In this document: in pieces, positions 8,985-19,429 of the stretch
How the letters are laid out: every line of letters begins with the position of its first letter
Numbering within the stretch: the first letter of the stretch is position 1
DNA from: Salinicola corii
GTDB lineage: Bacteria > Pseudomonadota > Gammaproteobacteria > Pseudomonadales > Halomonadaceae
Length of the DNA: 64,000 nucleotides
Reading direction: 5' to 3'
Assembly: GCF_008298015.1 (NCBI RefSeq)
Contig: NZ_VTPX01000005.1
Coordinates: 215,754-279,753 of the forward strand
Notes under the pieces: generated by a model
Seen by the model: only the letters and a program-made list of their open reading frames with translations
What the model was told of the DNA's origin: nothing
The model's database searches: none
Program-made: the position numbers and the translations under genes

Positions 8985-8994
8985 CGCCTCCAAT
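8985..8994 (+). repeat. right copy of the 10-bp direct repeat (CGCCTCCAAT)
   Basis: Exact match to 3708-3717. It lies 7 bases before the start of detectable similarity between the dehydrogenase remnant and the intact gene. Confidence 0.45.
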
Positions 8995-9000
8995 AGTCGG

Positions 9001-9121
9001 CGCGCATATCGCTTCCCTGATCGACGCCCCCGCCGGCAGCCGCATCGTGGTCGTCAATATCCTGCGCGTCGAGCAGACCAGGCATGTCGAAGACCTAGCC
9101 GATGCCCAGCGCGGGTATTGA
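9001..9121 (+). pseudogene. 3' remnant of a GhrA-type dehydrogenase gene
   Basis: The frame ending at TGA 9119-9121 encodes 38 residues from HIASLID to the end, of which 29 match the C-terminus of the intact protein encoded at 2755-3687. Both end LADA(E/Q)RGY. Nothing of the dehydrogenase upstream of this point remains: no Rossmann domain and no catalytic Arg or Glu. At the DNA level the two tails are clearly diverged, so this is not a fresh duplication. It marks the far edge of the regulator/ABC/amidase block. Confidence 0.75.
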
Positions 9122-9240
9122 GCCTGAACCGACGCGGTGCGCCATCAAGGTCGCCCGCACGACCGCACGACAACTTGCTAAACTGACGGGGTAAGCGATT
9201 CGATATCAATCATCTCTCCACGCGTACGCTAAGGGGTCAC

Positions 9241-10038
<798 letters not shown>

Positions 10039-10070
10039 CGCCCCTCCCGAAGACGATGCGGATGCCACGC

Positions 10071-11507
10071 TCAATCGCGGCGTCCGCCCCCAAGTCTCTC
10101 CCCCAGCAACCGCCCATTCTCCAGGCAGTCCCCCACTGCGATACCGCCGCGCCAATTGCCCGCCAGGTACAACCCGGGATGCCCCTGAAGCGCGGCGTCC
10201 AGCGCCTCGATTCGTGCCAGATGGCCAATTTCGTATTGCGGAATGGCCTGCGGCCAACGCGTTACCTTCTGCCATACCGGCTCGCCGCGAATCCCCAACA
10301 GATCGCGCAGCTCATCAAGCACTCGCGCGACCTGCGTGTCGTCGTCGCCGTCCGCCGCCGCCGCCGGATCCTGACGCCCGCCGATGAAGACGTTCAGCAG
10401 CTTGTGCCCAGCCGGAGCGCGACTCGGAAACAGCGTCGACGAAAACAGTGCGCCGAGGGTACGCCGGCGTTCGCCACGCGGAATCAACACGCCGAACCCG
10501 TCCAGCGGGTGCTCGATATCCTGTTCACGGAAGCCCAGCGCAATGGCGTTGACCGGCGGGTAGACGATCGACGCTAACGGCTCGGCGAGCGCTTCGTCCA
10601 GTGGGCGCAACAGCCGCGCCGCGACCGGTGCGGGCACCGCCAGTACAAGCGACCTGGCTCGCCATTCACGGCCCTGGCTGTCCTCCACGACCCAATGCTC
10701 CTCTTCATGTCGAACGATATGCACAGAACAATGAGTGTGGATGACGGCTGCCGGCTGGGCAGCGATACGCTCCGCCAGCCGGTCGACAAGATATTGCAGG
10801 CCTCGAGGAAAGCTCACCAGCTTGCCGCGCCACTCGGTGGGAACCCCGGCAGGATAGCGACGCGCCTGGCGCAGGCGCTTGATACCACCGATGATCAGCG
10901 ACCGATGCTCCTGCTCCATGGCTGCCAGGCGCGGCATGGCGGCCTGGACCGATAGCTTGCCCGGATCGCCTGCGTAGACGCCGGAGACGAAGGGATCGAT
11001 CATGCGTGCGAGAATCCGTGGGCCGAGTCGCCGCTCGACGAAAACCGCCAAGGTTTCTTCCGGCGCGTTCGAACGGGGGACGAAAGGCTCGCGAACCAGC
11101 CGGGCCCAGCCGCGCCAGCCGATGAGAGGGCTGGTCAACGCATCGATGGGCTTCATCGGCAGCGCCACCGGCTCGCCGTCCATCACGACATAACGCTTGT
11201 TGGCGATGGCGTTGGCCGGCTGCGCCTCGTCGAGCAGATCGAGCTCATCCAGCAGCGCATAGAGCGGCGGTTTCATGATCACGGTATTGGGGCCGTGCTC
11301 GATCTGCCATTCGCCATCGCGCTCGGTATGCAGGTTGCCGCCAACCTGGGCCTGACTCTCGAACACAGTGACGCTCTGGCCTCGCTTGGCCAGAGCCCAG
11401 GCGGTGGCGAGCCCGGTAGCCCCGGCGCCGACGATCAATGTATCGGAAGGGCTCTCGTCCAGGGGGCGAGATGTCGGAGTCGGGACGTCGGAAGCGTGAC
11501 TGGGCAT
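10071..11507 (-). CDS. protoporphyrinogen oxidase, HemY/PPOX type
   Basis: 478 residues. The FAD-binding motif GAGATG is at 27-32, followed by the acidic ribose-binding residue in VFESQAQVGG. The C-terminal second FAD motif reads GLYLAGNWRGG. This is the oxygen-dependent flavoprotein that turns protoporphyrinogen IX into protoporphyrin IX in haem synthesis. Many gammaproteobacteria use HemG or HemJ instead, so the type is worth noting. It is a single gene, convergent with nagD. A related FAD amine-oxidase-like function is possible but less likely given the overall match. Confidence 0.8.
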   Translation of the reverse strand: MPSHASDVPTPTSRPLDESPSDTLIVGAGATGLATAWALAKRGQSVTVFESQAQVGGNLHTERDGEWQIEHGPNTVIMKPPLYALLDELDLLDEAQPANAIANKRYVVMDGEPVALPMKPIDALTSPLIGWRGWARLVREPFVPRSNAPEETLAVFVERRLGPRILARMIDPFVSGVYAGDPGKLSVQAAMPRLAAMEQEHRSLIIGGIKRLRQARRYPAGVPTEWRGKLVSFPRGLQYLVDRLAERIAAQPAAVIHTHCSVHIVRHEEEHWVVEDSQGREWRARSLVLAVPAPVAARLLRPLDEALAEPLASIVYPPVNAIALGFREQDIEHPLDGFGVLIPRGERRRTLGALFSSTLFPSRAPAGHKLLNVFIGGRQDPAAAADGDDDTQVARVLDELRDLLGIRGEPVWQKVTRWPQAIPQYEIGHLARIEALDAALQGHPGLYLAGNWRGGIAVGDCLENGRLLGERLGGGRRD

Positions 11508-11608
11508 GATGGCTCGCGCACAAGAGTGTCACTTGGAGTCTACGCAGAGACCGCGCAACCTGCATCCGGCCAGCGTGCGACGCCTTGCCGCCGCCCTGCC
11601 CCCTTCTA

Positions 11609-12976
11609 TCATCCTGTCGCGTCCTCATATTCGCCCGGATGACAACCCGGCGCCGCCGGATACAAACTGCAGTTGGCCTTCACCGGGGTCTCCTCGTGCG
11701 GCGTGCCATCCGGCGCCCAATCATAATCCACCAGTTGCGCGCGGTAGACCTGATTGGTGACGTAATCGTCATTCGGCATCGACTTGCCGAAGAACGGGCT
11801 CACGTACTCCCACACGATCTCGCCTTCCGACGTGACTTGGAACAGACGGCCGTCCTGACCCTCGTCGATCAGCGTATTGCCGTTGGGCAACCGCCTGGCG
11901 CTCGAGATGAACGAGCTATAGAACGTGTAGGGCGAGCGTCCCGACATATTGCCCGTGTACTGCCACACGATCTTGCCGCTGCTCGGGTTCACCTCGATCA
12001 CGCGAGACGCTGAGAAGAACCCCTGCTTCGAGGGCGGAAAGCCGGCGTTTCCCTGGTTGTCGAAGATCAGCATGTTCCCGGCGCCCGGCAGGTCCTCGGG
12101 GATGAGGTGAACATCGTGGGACCCTACGGTCTGATCCACGGGGCGACCAAGCTCACCGTTGAGCTGCAGTGCCGGCAAGTCGGGGCCGATGCGCCAGACG
12201 ATCTCGCCACTCTGCCTGTCGATGATGAAAGTGACGTTGGCGTTGCGGGAGTTGACCAGAACATTGTCCGGCGCGAAACGCTCGTCACCGTCGTCGTACC
12301 AATGATTCGGTCCCACCGGCACCGCCGTATTCAAGTGCAGGAAGTCGGGATCCTCGGAATCCTTGAGTGCCCGCAGACCGGTGTCGGAAAACCCCATCTC
12401 ATCGAGGTGGTCGCCGGACTTCCATTCCCACACCACCTGACCGTCGCCATCGACCTCTTCGATACCGTTTTCGATGATCGGGTAGTCGAAGCCGTTGAGC
12501 TCGCGCATCTCGGCGGTCATCACCAAGTTGTTGCCGTTGGCCAGACGGCGCATGTCGTGGTGCTGATAAACCGGATCCTGCTGGCTCCCCCATTGCCACT
12601 GCACCTCGCCATCCCAATTGACTTCGGCGACCGAGGCGTTGGTCAGTCCATTGCCGGGGCTGGCGTGTTCCGGAAGTGTTTCCGCACGCGCCAGTTGTAC
12701 CAGCAAATGCCCTTTCTCCCCGTCGGCTTGATCCGCGCTCAACGCCACCGGCGGAAAGCTTTCGTAGTCCCAGCGATGAACCTCGTTACCCTTCATGTCG
12801 ATCAGATGGGTCTTGCCATCGCCGCCGGGGAACAGCACGAAGCCGTTGTAGGCCCGCTCGGGATCGTAGTAGGTGGTGCCGGTGGGAAAGCTGCTGGGCA
12901 GGGCCAACGCCGTGGTCGCCGTGGCCATCAGCCAGGCGCCCAGTAGTACCGAAACGGATCCTGTCCGTGACATCAT
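11609..12976 (-). CDS. arylsulfotransferase (ASST) family protein, secreted
   Basis: 455 residues with a signal peptide (hydrophobic stretch 10-25, likely cut after TALA). The body repeats beta-propeller blades of the type W-D-G-E-V-Q-W-Q-W and G-E-I-V-W, and carries SHDVHLIPEDLPGAGN (HDxH..L..GN), typical of the ASST family, which moves sulfate between phenols in the periplasm. Start 12976 is supported by AGGAG 9 bases upstream; the second ATG at 12973 is equally possible. A C-X5-C pair near the C-terminus (ANCSLYPAAPGC) may form a disulfide. Enzymatic activity is not proven, as many family members are uncharacterised. Confidence 0.75.
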   Translation of the reverse strand: MMSRTGSVSVLLGAWLMATATTALALPSSFPTGTTYYDPERAYNGFVLFPGGDGKTHLIDMKGNEVHRWDYESFPPVALSADQADGEKGHLLVQLARAETLPEHASPGNGLTNASVAEVNWDGEVQWQWGSQQDPVYQHHDMRRLANGNNLVMTAEMRELNGFDYPIIENGIEEVDGDGQVVWEWKSGDHLDEMGFSDTGLRALKDSEDPDFLHLNTAVPVGPNHWYDDGDERFAPDNVLVNSRNANVTFIIDRQSGEIVWRIGPDLPALQLNGELGRPVDQTVGSHDVHLIPEDLPGAGNMLIFDNQGNAGFPPSKQGFFSASRVIEVNPSSGKIVWQYTGNMSGRSPYTFYSSFISSARRLPNGNTLIDEGQDGRLFQVTSEGEIVWEYVSPFFGKSMPNDDYVTNQVYRAQLVDYDWAPDGTPHEETPVKANCSLYPAAPGCHPGEYEDATG

Positions 12977-13138
12977 CGCTCGTCGCTCCTTCGTCGAGTC
13001 CCGTCCTGTGCGGGCCTGGCCGGCATGACAGTATGCCGACGATCCTTGTCTGGCCAATGATGACAGCGATGCGTCACCGCCGGCTTTTCGATAGACCCTC
13101 GCCATGCCATTTCGATCCCCACCCGGAAATGTTTAGCA

Positions 13139-13780
13139 CTAAACGGCGGCCGGCAACCGTTCGGTGAACTCGGCGATCGTCATCGGCTTGGAAAACATCG
13201 GGTAGTCGTAGGCGATCGCCGCATCGTGCTCGGCCGCGCTGGTGGCTGCGACACCGTCGATCAGCGTCAACACCTCGAAGCCTTTCTCGTAGCCGGAACG
13301 CATGGTCGACTCCACGCAGCAGTTGGTCAGAAAACCGGCCAAAACAATCGTTTCGATCCCCTTGCTGCGCAGGATGAAATCAAGATTGGTCGAAGCGAAA
13401 GTATCCAGGCCCCGCTTGCCTTCGATGACGATATCGTCGGCCTGCGGCGTCAGGGCATCGCAGATCTCGGCGCCCCATTCACCCTTCACGAACGCCTTTC
13501 CTTCCACCACACCGGCCAGGATGCCGTAAGGCTGGCACGTAATCTCGCCGTAGCCCGGCGCGAAATGGATCGGCGCATGCAGAATGCTGACACCGGCGGC
13601 ACGCGCCTTGGCGACGAGCTCCTGCGTCTTGCCCAACATGTCGTCACGAGCCATGACGTCTTTCACGGCGTCGTGAAGCGAACCACCTTCAGAGGTGAAA
13701 TCGTTCTGGAATTCGATCAGCACTAAGGCGGTCTTGGCGGCATCGAGTGTCTTGGCGGGGTTGTCTTGATGGACTGTCAT
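13139..13780 (-). CDS. isochorismatase-family cysteine hydrolase
   Basis: 213 residues. The nucleophile motif LTNCCVEST gives Cys155 as catalytic, Lys122 lies in VIEGKRG, and the acidic position is Glu23 (LIEFQNDF) instead of the usual Asp. These enzymes cleave C-N or C-O bonds in small amides, carbamates or isochorismate. CAGGAGAG precedes ATG 13780 at good spacing. It stands alone between the arylsulfotransferase and ybiT. In contrast to the isochorismatase-fold protein at 3754-4545, this one keeps its catalytic Cys and Lys. Confidence 0.85.
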   Translation of the reverse strand: MTVHQDNPAKTLDAAKTALVLIEFQNDFTSEGGSLHDAVKDVMARDDMLGKTQELVAKARAAGVSILHAPIHFAPGYGEITCQPYGILAGVVEGKAFVKGEWGAEICDALTPQADDIVIEGKRGLDTFASTNLDFILRSKGIETIVLAGFLTNCCVESTMRSGYEKGFEVLTLIDGVAATSAAEHDAAIAYDYPMFSKPMTIAEFTERLPAAV

Positions 13781-13863
13781 GACGGAACTCTCCTGAACGG
13801 GAATGGACTTGCTGTCGTGCAGCGTAGTCCATTCCCTGCCAGAGAGCGGTATTGAAGCGAGCG

Positions 13864-15453
<1,590 letters not shown>

Positions 15454-15637
15454 AGCGGGGGATCTCGCGGAAACGGCGTGAATGAAACGACGACAGAGGG
15501 AACGAAACGACGAAAGCCGAGACAGGCTCGACTTTCGTCTTGGACGTTCGTCTCACGCGGATTGTACGCGGATGCGGCGCCCGCTCATACGCCGCAGGCC
15601 GACAGATTGCGTAGAGGGCCCTCACCTCGGCGGGTTT

Positions 15638-17152
15638 TCACTCACCACGGGGGAAACGCTGGGACTCCTCGACAATGTTGAGGTCCATATGATTGCGCAT
15701 GTAGCGCTGGGACGCATCCTGCAACGGCTGGTGATCCCATGGATAGTAGTGCCCGTTACGCAGCGCTTCGTAGACGATCAGTCGTTGGGCCTGGCTTTCG
15801 CGCACCTCGGCGTCGAAGCGCTGCATATCCCAGCGTTCGCAGACCTTGGTCTGAAACTCGGCCAGTGTCGTCGCGTACTCCGGGTCTTCGGCCAGATTGC
15901 GGGTCTCGTGCGGATCGGTCTCGAGATCGAACAGCTGCGGCGGGTCGATCTCGCAGTGATTGAACTTCCACTTGCCCTCGCGAATCGTGACCAGTGGCGC
16001 CTGTGTGCCTTCGGCAGCGTACTCCATGTAGACCGGCGCCTCGCGCGTGCCGCCTCGTGCCAACGACAGCAGCGATTGGCCATCGGTCCAGGGTTCAACC
16101 TCGGAAAGATCAATCCCCACCAGATCGGCCAGCGTGGCGTTGATATCAATGGTCGACACCGGTGTCTCCACCGAACGCGGCTCCAGTCCCGGCGCAGCGA
16201 TCATCAGCGGCACTCTCGAGGAGCCCTCGAACGGACTCATTTTGAACCACAGTCCTTTCTCGCCGATCATGTCGCCGTGATCGGAACAGACCACGATGAT
16301 GGTGTTGTCGAGCATCCGGGTCCGTTCCAGCACATCCAGAATCGAGCCGACCTTGTCGTCGATATAGGAGATATTGGCGAAATAGCCGCGCCGTGCTCGG
16401 CGCACGTCTTCCGGTTGGATATCGAATTTAGTGTAGTCGTTGGCCTCGAAGACCCGCTGGCTATGCGGATCGAGTTCCTCGAACGGCACCACACCCTGCT
16501 CCGGGTCGAGGTGCTCGCAATCCTCATACAGGTCCCAGAACTGGCGCCGCGCGACATAAGGATCGTGGGGGTGGGTGAAGCTCACGCACAGCGCCCAAGG
16601 CCGCGGATCGTGGCCGCGGGAGAGATCGAACAGCTTCTGCTCGGCGTGGAAGGCGACTTCGTCGTCGTATTCCATCTGGTTGGATATCTCGGCGACGCCG
16701 GCACCGGTGACCGACCCCAGATTGTGATACCACCAGTCGATGCGCTCACCCGGCTTGCGGTAGTCCGGCGTCCAGCCGAAATCGGCAGGATAGACATCGG
16801 TGGTCAGCCGGGTCTCGAAGCCATGCAGTTGGTCCGGCCCCACGAAATGCATCTTGCCGGAGAGGCAGGTGGAGTAGCCAGCGCGACGCAGATGATGCGC
16901 CCAGGTCGGCACGGCGGAACGGAATTCGGCGGCGTTGTCGTAGACACCGGTACGCGAGGGCAGTTGACCCGACATGAAAGCGGCGCGACCCGGCGCACAA
17001 AGATAGCTCGGAGTGTAGGCGTTCTTGAAGTTCACCGCTCGCTTGGCCAACTTCTTCAGGTTCGGCGCGTGCAGGAAATCCGCCGGCCCATTCTCGAACA
17101 GCGTGCCGTTCACCTGATCGGCCATCAGCACCAGAATATTCGGTTGCGTCAT
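15638..17152 (-). CDS. betC: choline-sulfatase
   Basis: 504 residues, matching BetC of rhizobia in length and motifs. It hydrolyses choline-O-sulfate to choline and sulfate, feeding glycine betaine synthesis. The formylglycine site is Cys52 in CAPGR; the usual residue after Pro is Ser, Thr or Ala, so Gly is unusual although the C-x-P-x-R core is intact. GQLPSRTGVYDNAAEF and the C-terminal choline-sulfatase extension support BetC over a generic sulfatase. ATG 17152 is preceded by GGGGGGAG. No other bet gene is adjacent. Confidence 0.88.
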   Translation of the reverse strand: MTQPNILVLMADQVNGTLFENGPADFLHAPNLKKLAKRAVNFKNAYTPSYLCAPGRAAFMSGQLPSRTGVYDNAAEFRSAVPTWAHHLRRAGYSTCLSGKMHFVGPDQLHGFETRLTTDVYPADFGWTPDYRKPGERIDWWYHNLGSVTGAGVAEISNQMEYDDEVAFHAEQKLFDLSRGHDPRPWALCVSFTHPHDPYVARRQFWDLYEDCEHLDPEQGVVPFEELDPHSQRVFEANDYTKFDIQPEDVRRARRGYFANISYIDDKVGSILDVLERTRMLDNTIIVVCSDHGDMIGEKGLWFKMSPFEGSSRVPLMIAAPGLEPRSVETPVSTIDINATLADLVGIDLSEVEPWTDGQSLLSLARGGTREAPVYMEYAAEGTQAPLVTIREGKWKFNHCEIDPPQLFDLETDPHETRNLAEDPEYATTLAEFQTKVCERWDMQRFDAEVRESQAQRLIVYEALRNGHYYPWDHQPLQDASQRYMRNHMDLNIVEESQRFPRGE

Positions 17153-17318
17153 GCTCCCCCCTGCGTCGTTGTAGTGGGTGTTCGAGATACGCCCCAGCTT
17201 GCGCTGTGGGGGTGGATTAGCGCAAACGATCAATTCGATGCCTGAGGCCAAGCTGGTCTTGGCCTTGAAGAGTAGACTCGGCAGTCGCCACCCTGTCTTC
17301 GTCGTCTATCGACCAGCA

Positions 17319-17792
17319 TCACAGCCCGAGATCGGAGAGCCCGGGATGATCGTCGGGACGTCGCCCCAGCGGCCATCGAAACTTACGCTCGGATTCCCGG
17401 ATCGGCCTGTCGTTGATGCTGGAGTAGCGGTCGATCATTAGACCATCCGGGCCGAACTCCCAGTTCTCGTTGCCATAGGAGCGATACCAATTACCAGAGT
17501 CATCGTGCCATTCGTATGCGTAGCGAACGGCAATACGGTTGCCATCGAAAGCCCAAAGCTCCTTGATCAGGCGGTACTCCAGCTCCTTGGCCCACTTGCG
17601 CTCGAGAAATGCACGGACGTCATCGCGGCCATCAACGAATTCGGCACGATTGCGCCAACGAGTGTTCGAGCTGTAGGCCAAAGCGACCTTGGCAGCGTCG
17701 CGACTATTCCAGCCATCCTCGGCAAGCCGCACCTTCAGTACGGCACTGTCTCGGTCGAATGGCGGTAATGGGGGGCGATTTTCAGCATCCAT
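17319..17792 (-). CDS. DUF1348 / NTF2-like protein
   Basis: 157 residues of the NTF2-like DUF1348 family: [12 protein letters not shown] near the start, W.NR and [11 protein letters not shown] in the core. The cone-shaped fold often binds small hydrophobic ligands, but no reaction is established for this group. ATG 17792 has GAGG 9 bases upstream and gives the usual length. An in-frame ATG at 17825 overlaps the TetR stop (ATGA) and would add 11 residues. It is downstream of the TetR gene in the same direction and probably co-regulated with it. Confidence 0.8.
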   Translation of the reverse strand: MDAENRPPLPPFDRDSAVLKVRLAEDGWNSRDAAKVALAYSSNTRWRNRAEFVDGRDDVRAFLERKWAKELEYRLIKELWAFDGNRIAVRYAYEWHDDSGNWYRSYGNENWEFGPDGLMIDRYSSINDRPIRESERKFRWPLGRRPDDHPGLSDLGL

Positions 17793-17821
17793 GATAGCGA
17801 CCTCATCTGTCGAGAAGTGGT

Positions 17822-18394
17822 TCATTCGTCACTGGGCGACGGGGTTTGCAGCAGCCGTTCGGCAATTCTGCCAGCACTATCGGCGGCACCGGCCTGACCG
17901 GTCACCATCGCTACCGCAGTCGCTCCATCGATCAATATCAGCAGTTGCCTGGCGACCTCTTCGTGATCGGAAAATCCGCATGCGCCGCACAGCCCGTTCA
18001 AATACTCCAGCAAACGCCGTTTGTGCTGTTGCGACACGGCGCGGATATCACTGCCAGGATCGCCGATTTCCCCCGCAGCGTTGATAAAAGCGCAACCGTG
18101 GAAATCGGGGGAGGCGAACCACTCACGCAGCATTGGGAAAATGGCACGAAGGCGCTGAATGGCCCCACCCTCCGATGTGCCATCGATGAGCCAGCGCATC
18201 CAGCGGTCATCGCGACGAGACAACGCGGCGGTGATCAATGCTTCCTTGGTCGGATACAGACGATAGAGACTTTTGCGCGAAACACCGGATGCCTTGACGA
18301 TAGCGTCCATCCCCGTGGCATTGATGCCATGGGCATAGATCAATGCCTCGGTGGACCGGAGCAGGCGAGTTTCGGGAGACATATCCTCGTGCAT
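17822..18394 (-). CDS. TetR-family transcriptional repressor
   Basis: About 190 residues. The N-terminal HTH spans roughly 20-55 ([26 protein letters not shown], read in parts), followed by a helical ligand domain. The open frame extends to 18451, but that start would sit inside an AGAATGATCATTCT palindrome that looks like the operator, so 18394 ([10 protein letters not shown]) is preferred. It likely represses itself and the downstream DUF1348 gene. The ligand is unknown. Confidence 0.85.
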   Translation of the reverse strand: MHEDMSPETRLLRSTEALIYAHGINATGMDAIVKASGVSRKSLYRLYPTKEALITAALSRRDDRWMRWLIDGTSEGGAIQRLRAIFPMLREWFASPDFHGCAFINAAGEIGDPGSDIRAVSQQHKRRLLEYLNGLCGACGFSDHEEVARQLLILIDGATAVAMVTGQAGAADSAGRIAERLLQTPSPSDE

Positions 18395-18409
18395 GGGCGA
18401 CAAACCAGG

Positions 18410-18423
18410 AGAATGATTGTTCT
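18410..18423 (-). promoter_or_regulatory. putative TetR operator, imperfect copy
   Basis: AGAATGATTGTTCT differs from the perfect palindrome at 18434 in two positions and lies 24 bases from it centre to centre, just upstream of the tetR start. The AGAA/TTCT arms are conserved. Two sites on about the same helical face suit cooperative repression. Confidence 0.5.
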
Positions 18424-18433
18424 CTTCTAGAAT

Positions 18434-18447
18434 AGAATGATCATTCT
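18434..18447 (-). promoter_or_regulatory. putative TetR operator, perfect 14-bp palindrome
   Basis: AGAATGATCATTCT is a perfect palindrome 40-53 bases upstream of the chosen tetR start. Its position and symmetry fit autoregulation by the adjacent TetR protein. Confidence 0.6.
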
Positions 18448-18607
18448 CCATCAGTCAACCATCGAAGTCGCGCACAGGACGCACGATCGGGGAAGCCGAT
18501 GAGGTCAGGTCAATCGGGCGCATGCTCATCCGTTTCAGCAGCGTCTGCTGATATGCGTCGTTGGCCTGGCTTCGCGTCCAAGGCGACCCGGAGAACAGGG
18601 GCAGGCT

Positions 18608-19429
18608 TCAAGCTGAAGGAATCAGAAAATTACCCTGCCGACCGTCGCCGAGACGGGAATCGACCTCGCTGTCATCCTTGAGTGCCACACCGGAAGCGCC
18701 CAGCGCCTGGGCTTCGCGCATCAGGTAAGCGAGTAGCCTGGCAGCGCCGGCGTAATCCAGTCCCCGCGGACGAATGTTGGAGATGCAGTTGCGTTCGCTG
18801 TCTCGCCGGCCAGACCTGGGCGCCCAGGTAAAGTAGAGTCCAAGACTATCCGGCGAGCTGAGACCAGGTCGTTCGCCGATCAGGACGATGCTCATGCGCG
18901 CCTTGAGCGCCTGGCCGATAGGGTCGCCGATCGCGACCCGCCCCTGCTCCACCAGGGCCACCGGCCCCAGCGACAGTCCCAGCCGTTCGATCTCCGGCAG
19001 CGCGGCGTCGAGAAACGGGATGGCCTGCTCGTGAATCGCCCGCGCCGAGAGCCCATCGACCACGCAGATCGAGACGTCGCAGGGTTCGGGCGTGATGGCG
19101 GCAAGCTCCTGCTCGGCTTCCTCCGACAGCCGCCGTCCGAGATCCGGCCGGCGCAGGTATTCGTCGCGGTCGATGGCGCGGCTGTGCAGCCGCAGCGCCA
19201 ACGGAAAGCGACGGTCCAGCTCCGGCATCAGGCGTTCGGTATCCAGCGCCATGTGTACCGCGTCTCGGGCACGAGCATGATCCAGTTGAAAGGCCAGTTG
19301 GGCCGACGTCGGCAGGCTGCCGCCGACACGCCCCAGGCCAATTCTGGCATCGGTGAATTCGCACAGTCGCTGCCAGGGGTTGGTGACGGTGAGCGCTTCG
19401 CCGGCCGAAGACGGTTCTCTCTCCCTCAT
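18608..19429 (-). CDS. eutC: ethanolamine ammonia-lyase small subunit
   Basis: 273 residues, a full-length EutC. With EutB it forms the adenosylcobalamin enzyme that converts ethanolamine to acetaldehyde and ammonia. Family blocks include ARIGLGRVGGSLPT near the start, the LDHARARDAVH cofactor region, DGLSARAIHEQA, and the C-terminal ERNCISNIRP. ATG 19429 overlaps the eutB stop by four bases (ATGA), so translation is coupled. No microcompartment shell genes are in the window. Confidence 0.93.
   Translation of the reverse strand: MREREPSSAGEALTVTNPWQRLCEFTDARIGLGRVGGSLPTSAQLAFQLDHARARDAVHMALDTERLMPELDRRFPLALRLHSRAIDRDEYLRRPDLGRRLSEEAEQELAAITPEPCDVSICVVDGLSARAIHEQAIPFLDAALPEIERLGLSLGPVALVEQGRVAIGDPIGQALKARMSIVLIGERPGLSSPDSLGLYFTWAPRSGRRDSERNCISNIRPRGLDYAGAARLLAYLMREAQALGASGVALKDDSEVDSRLGDGRQGNFLIPSA

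Noticed and set aside
15482..17245. 587-residue open frame on the plus strand
   Set aside because: Antisense to betC; no motif and no ribosome binding site.
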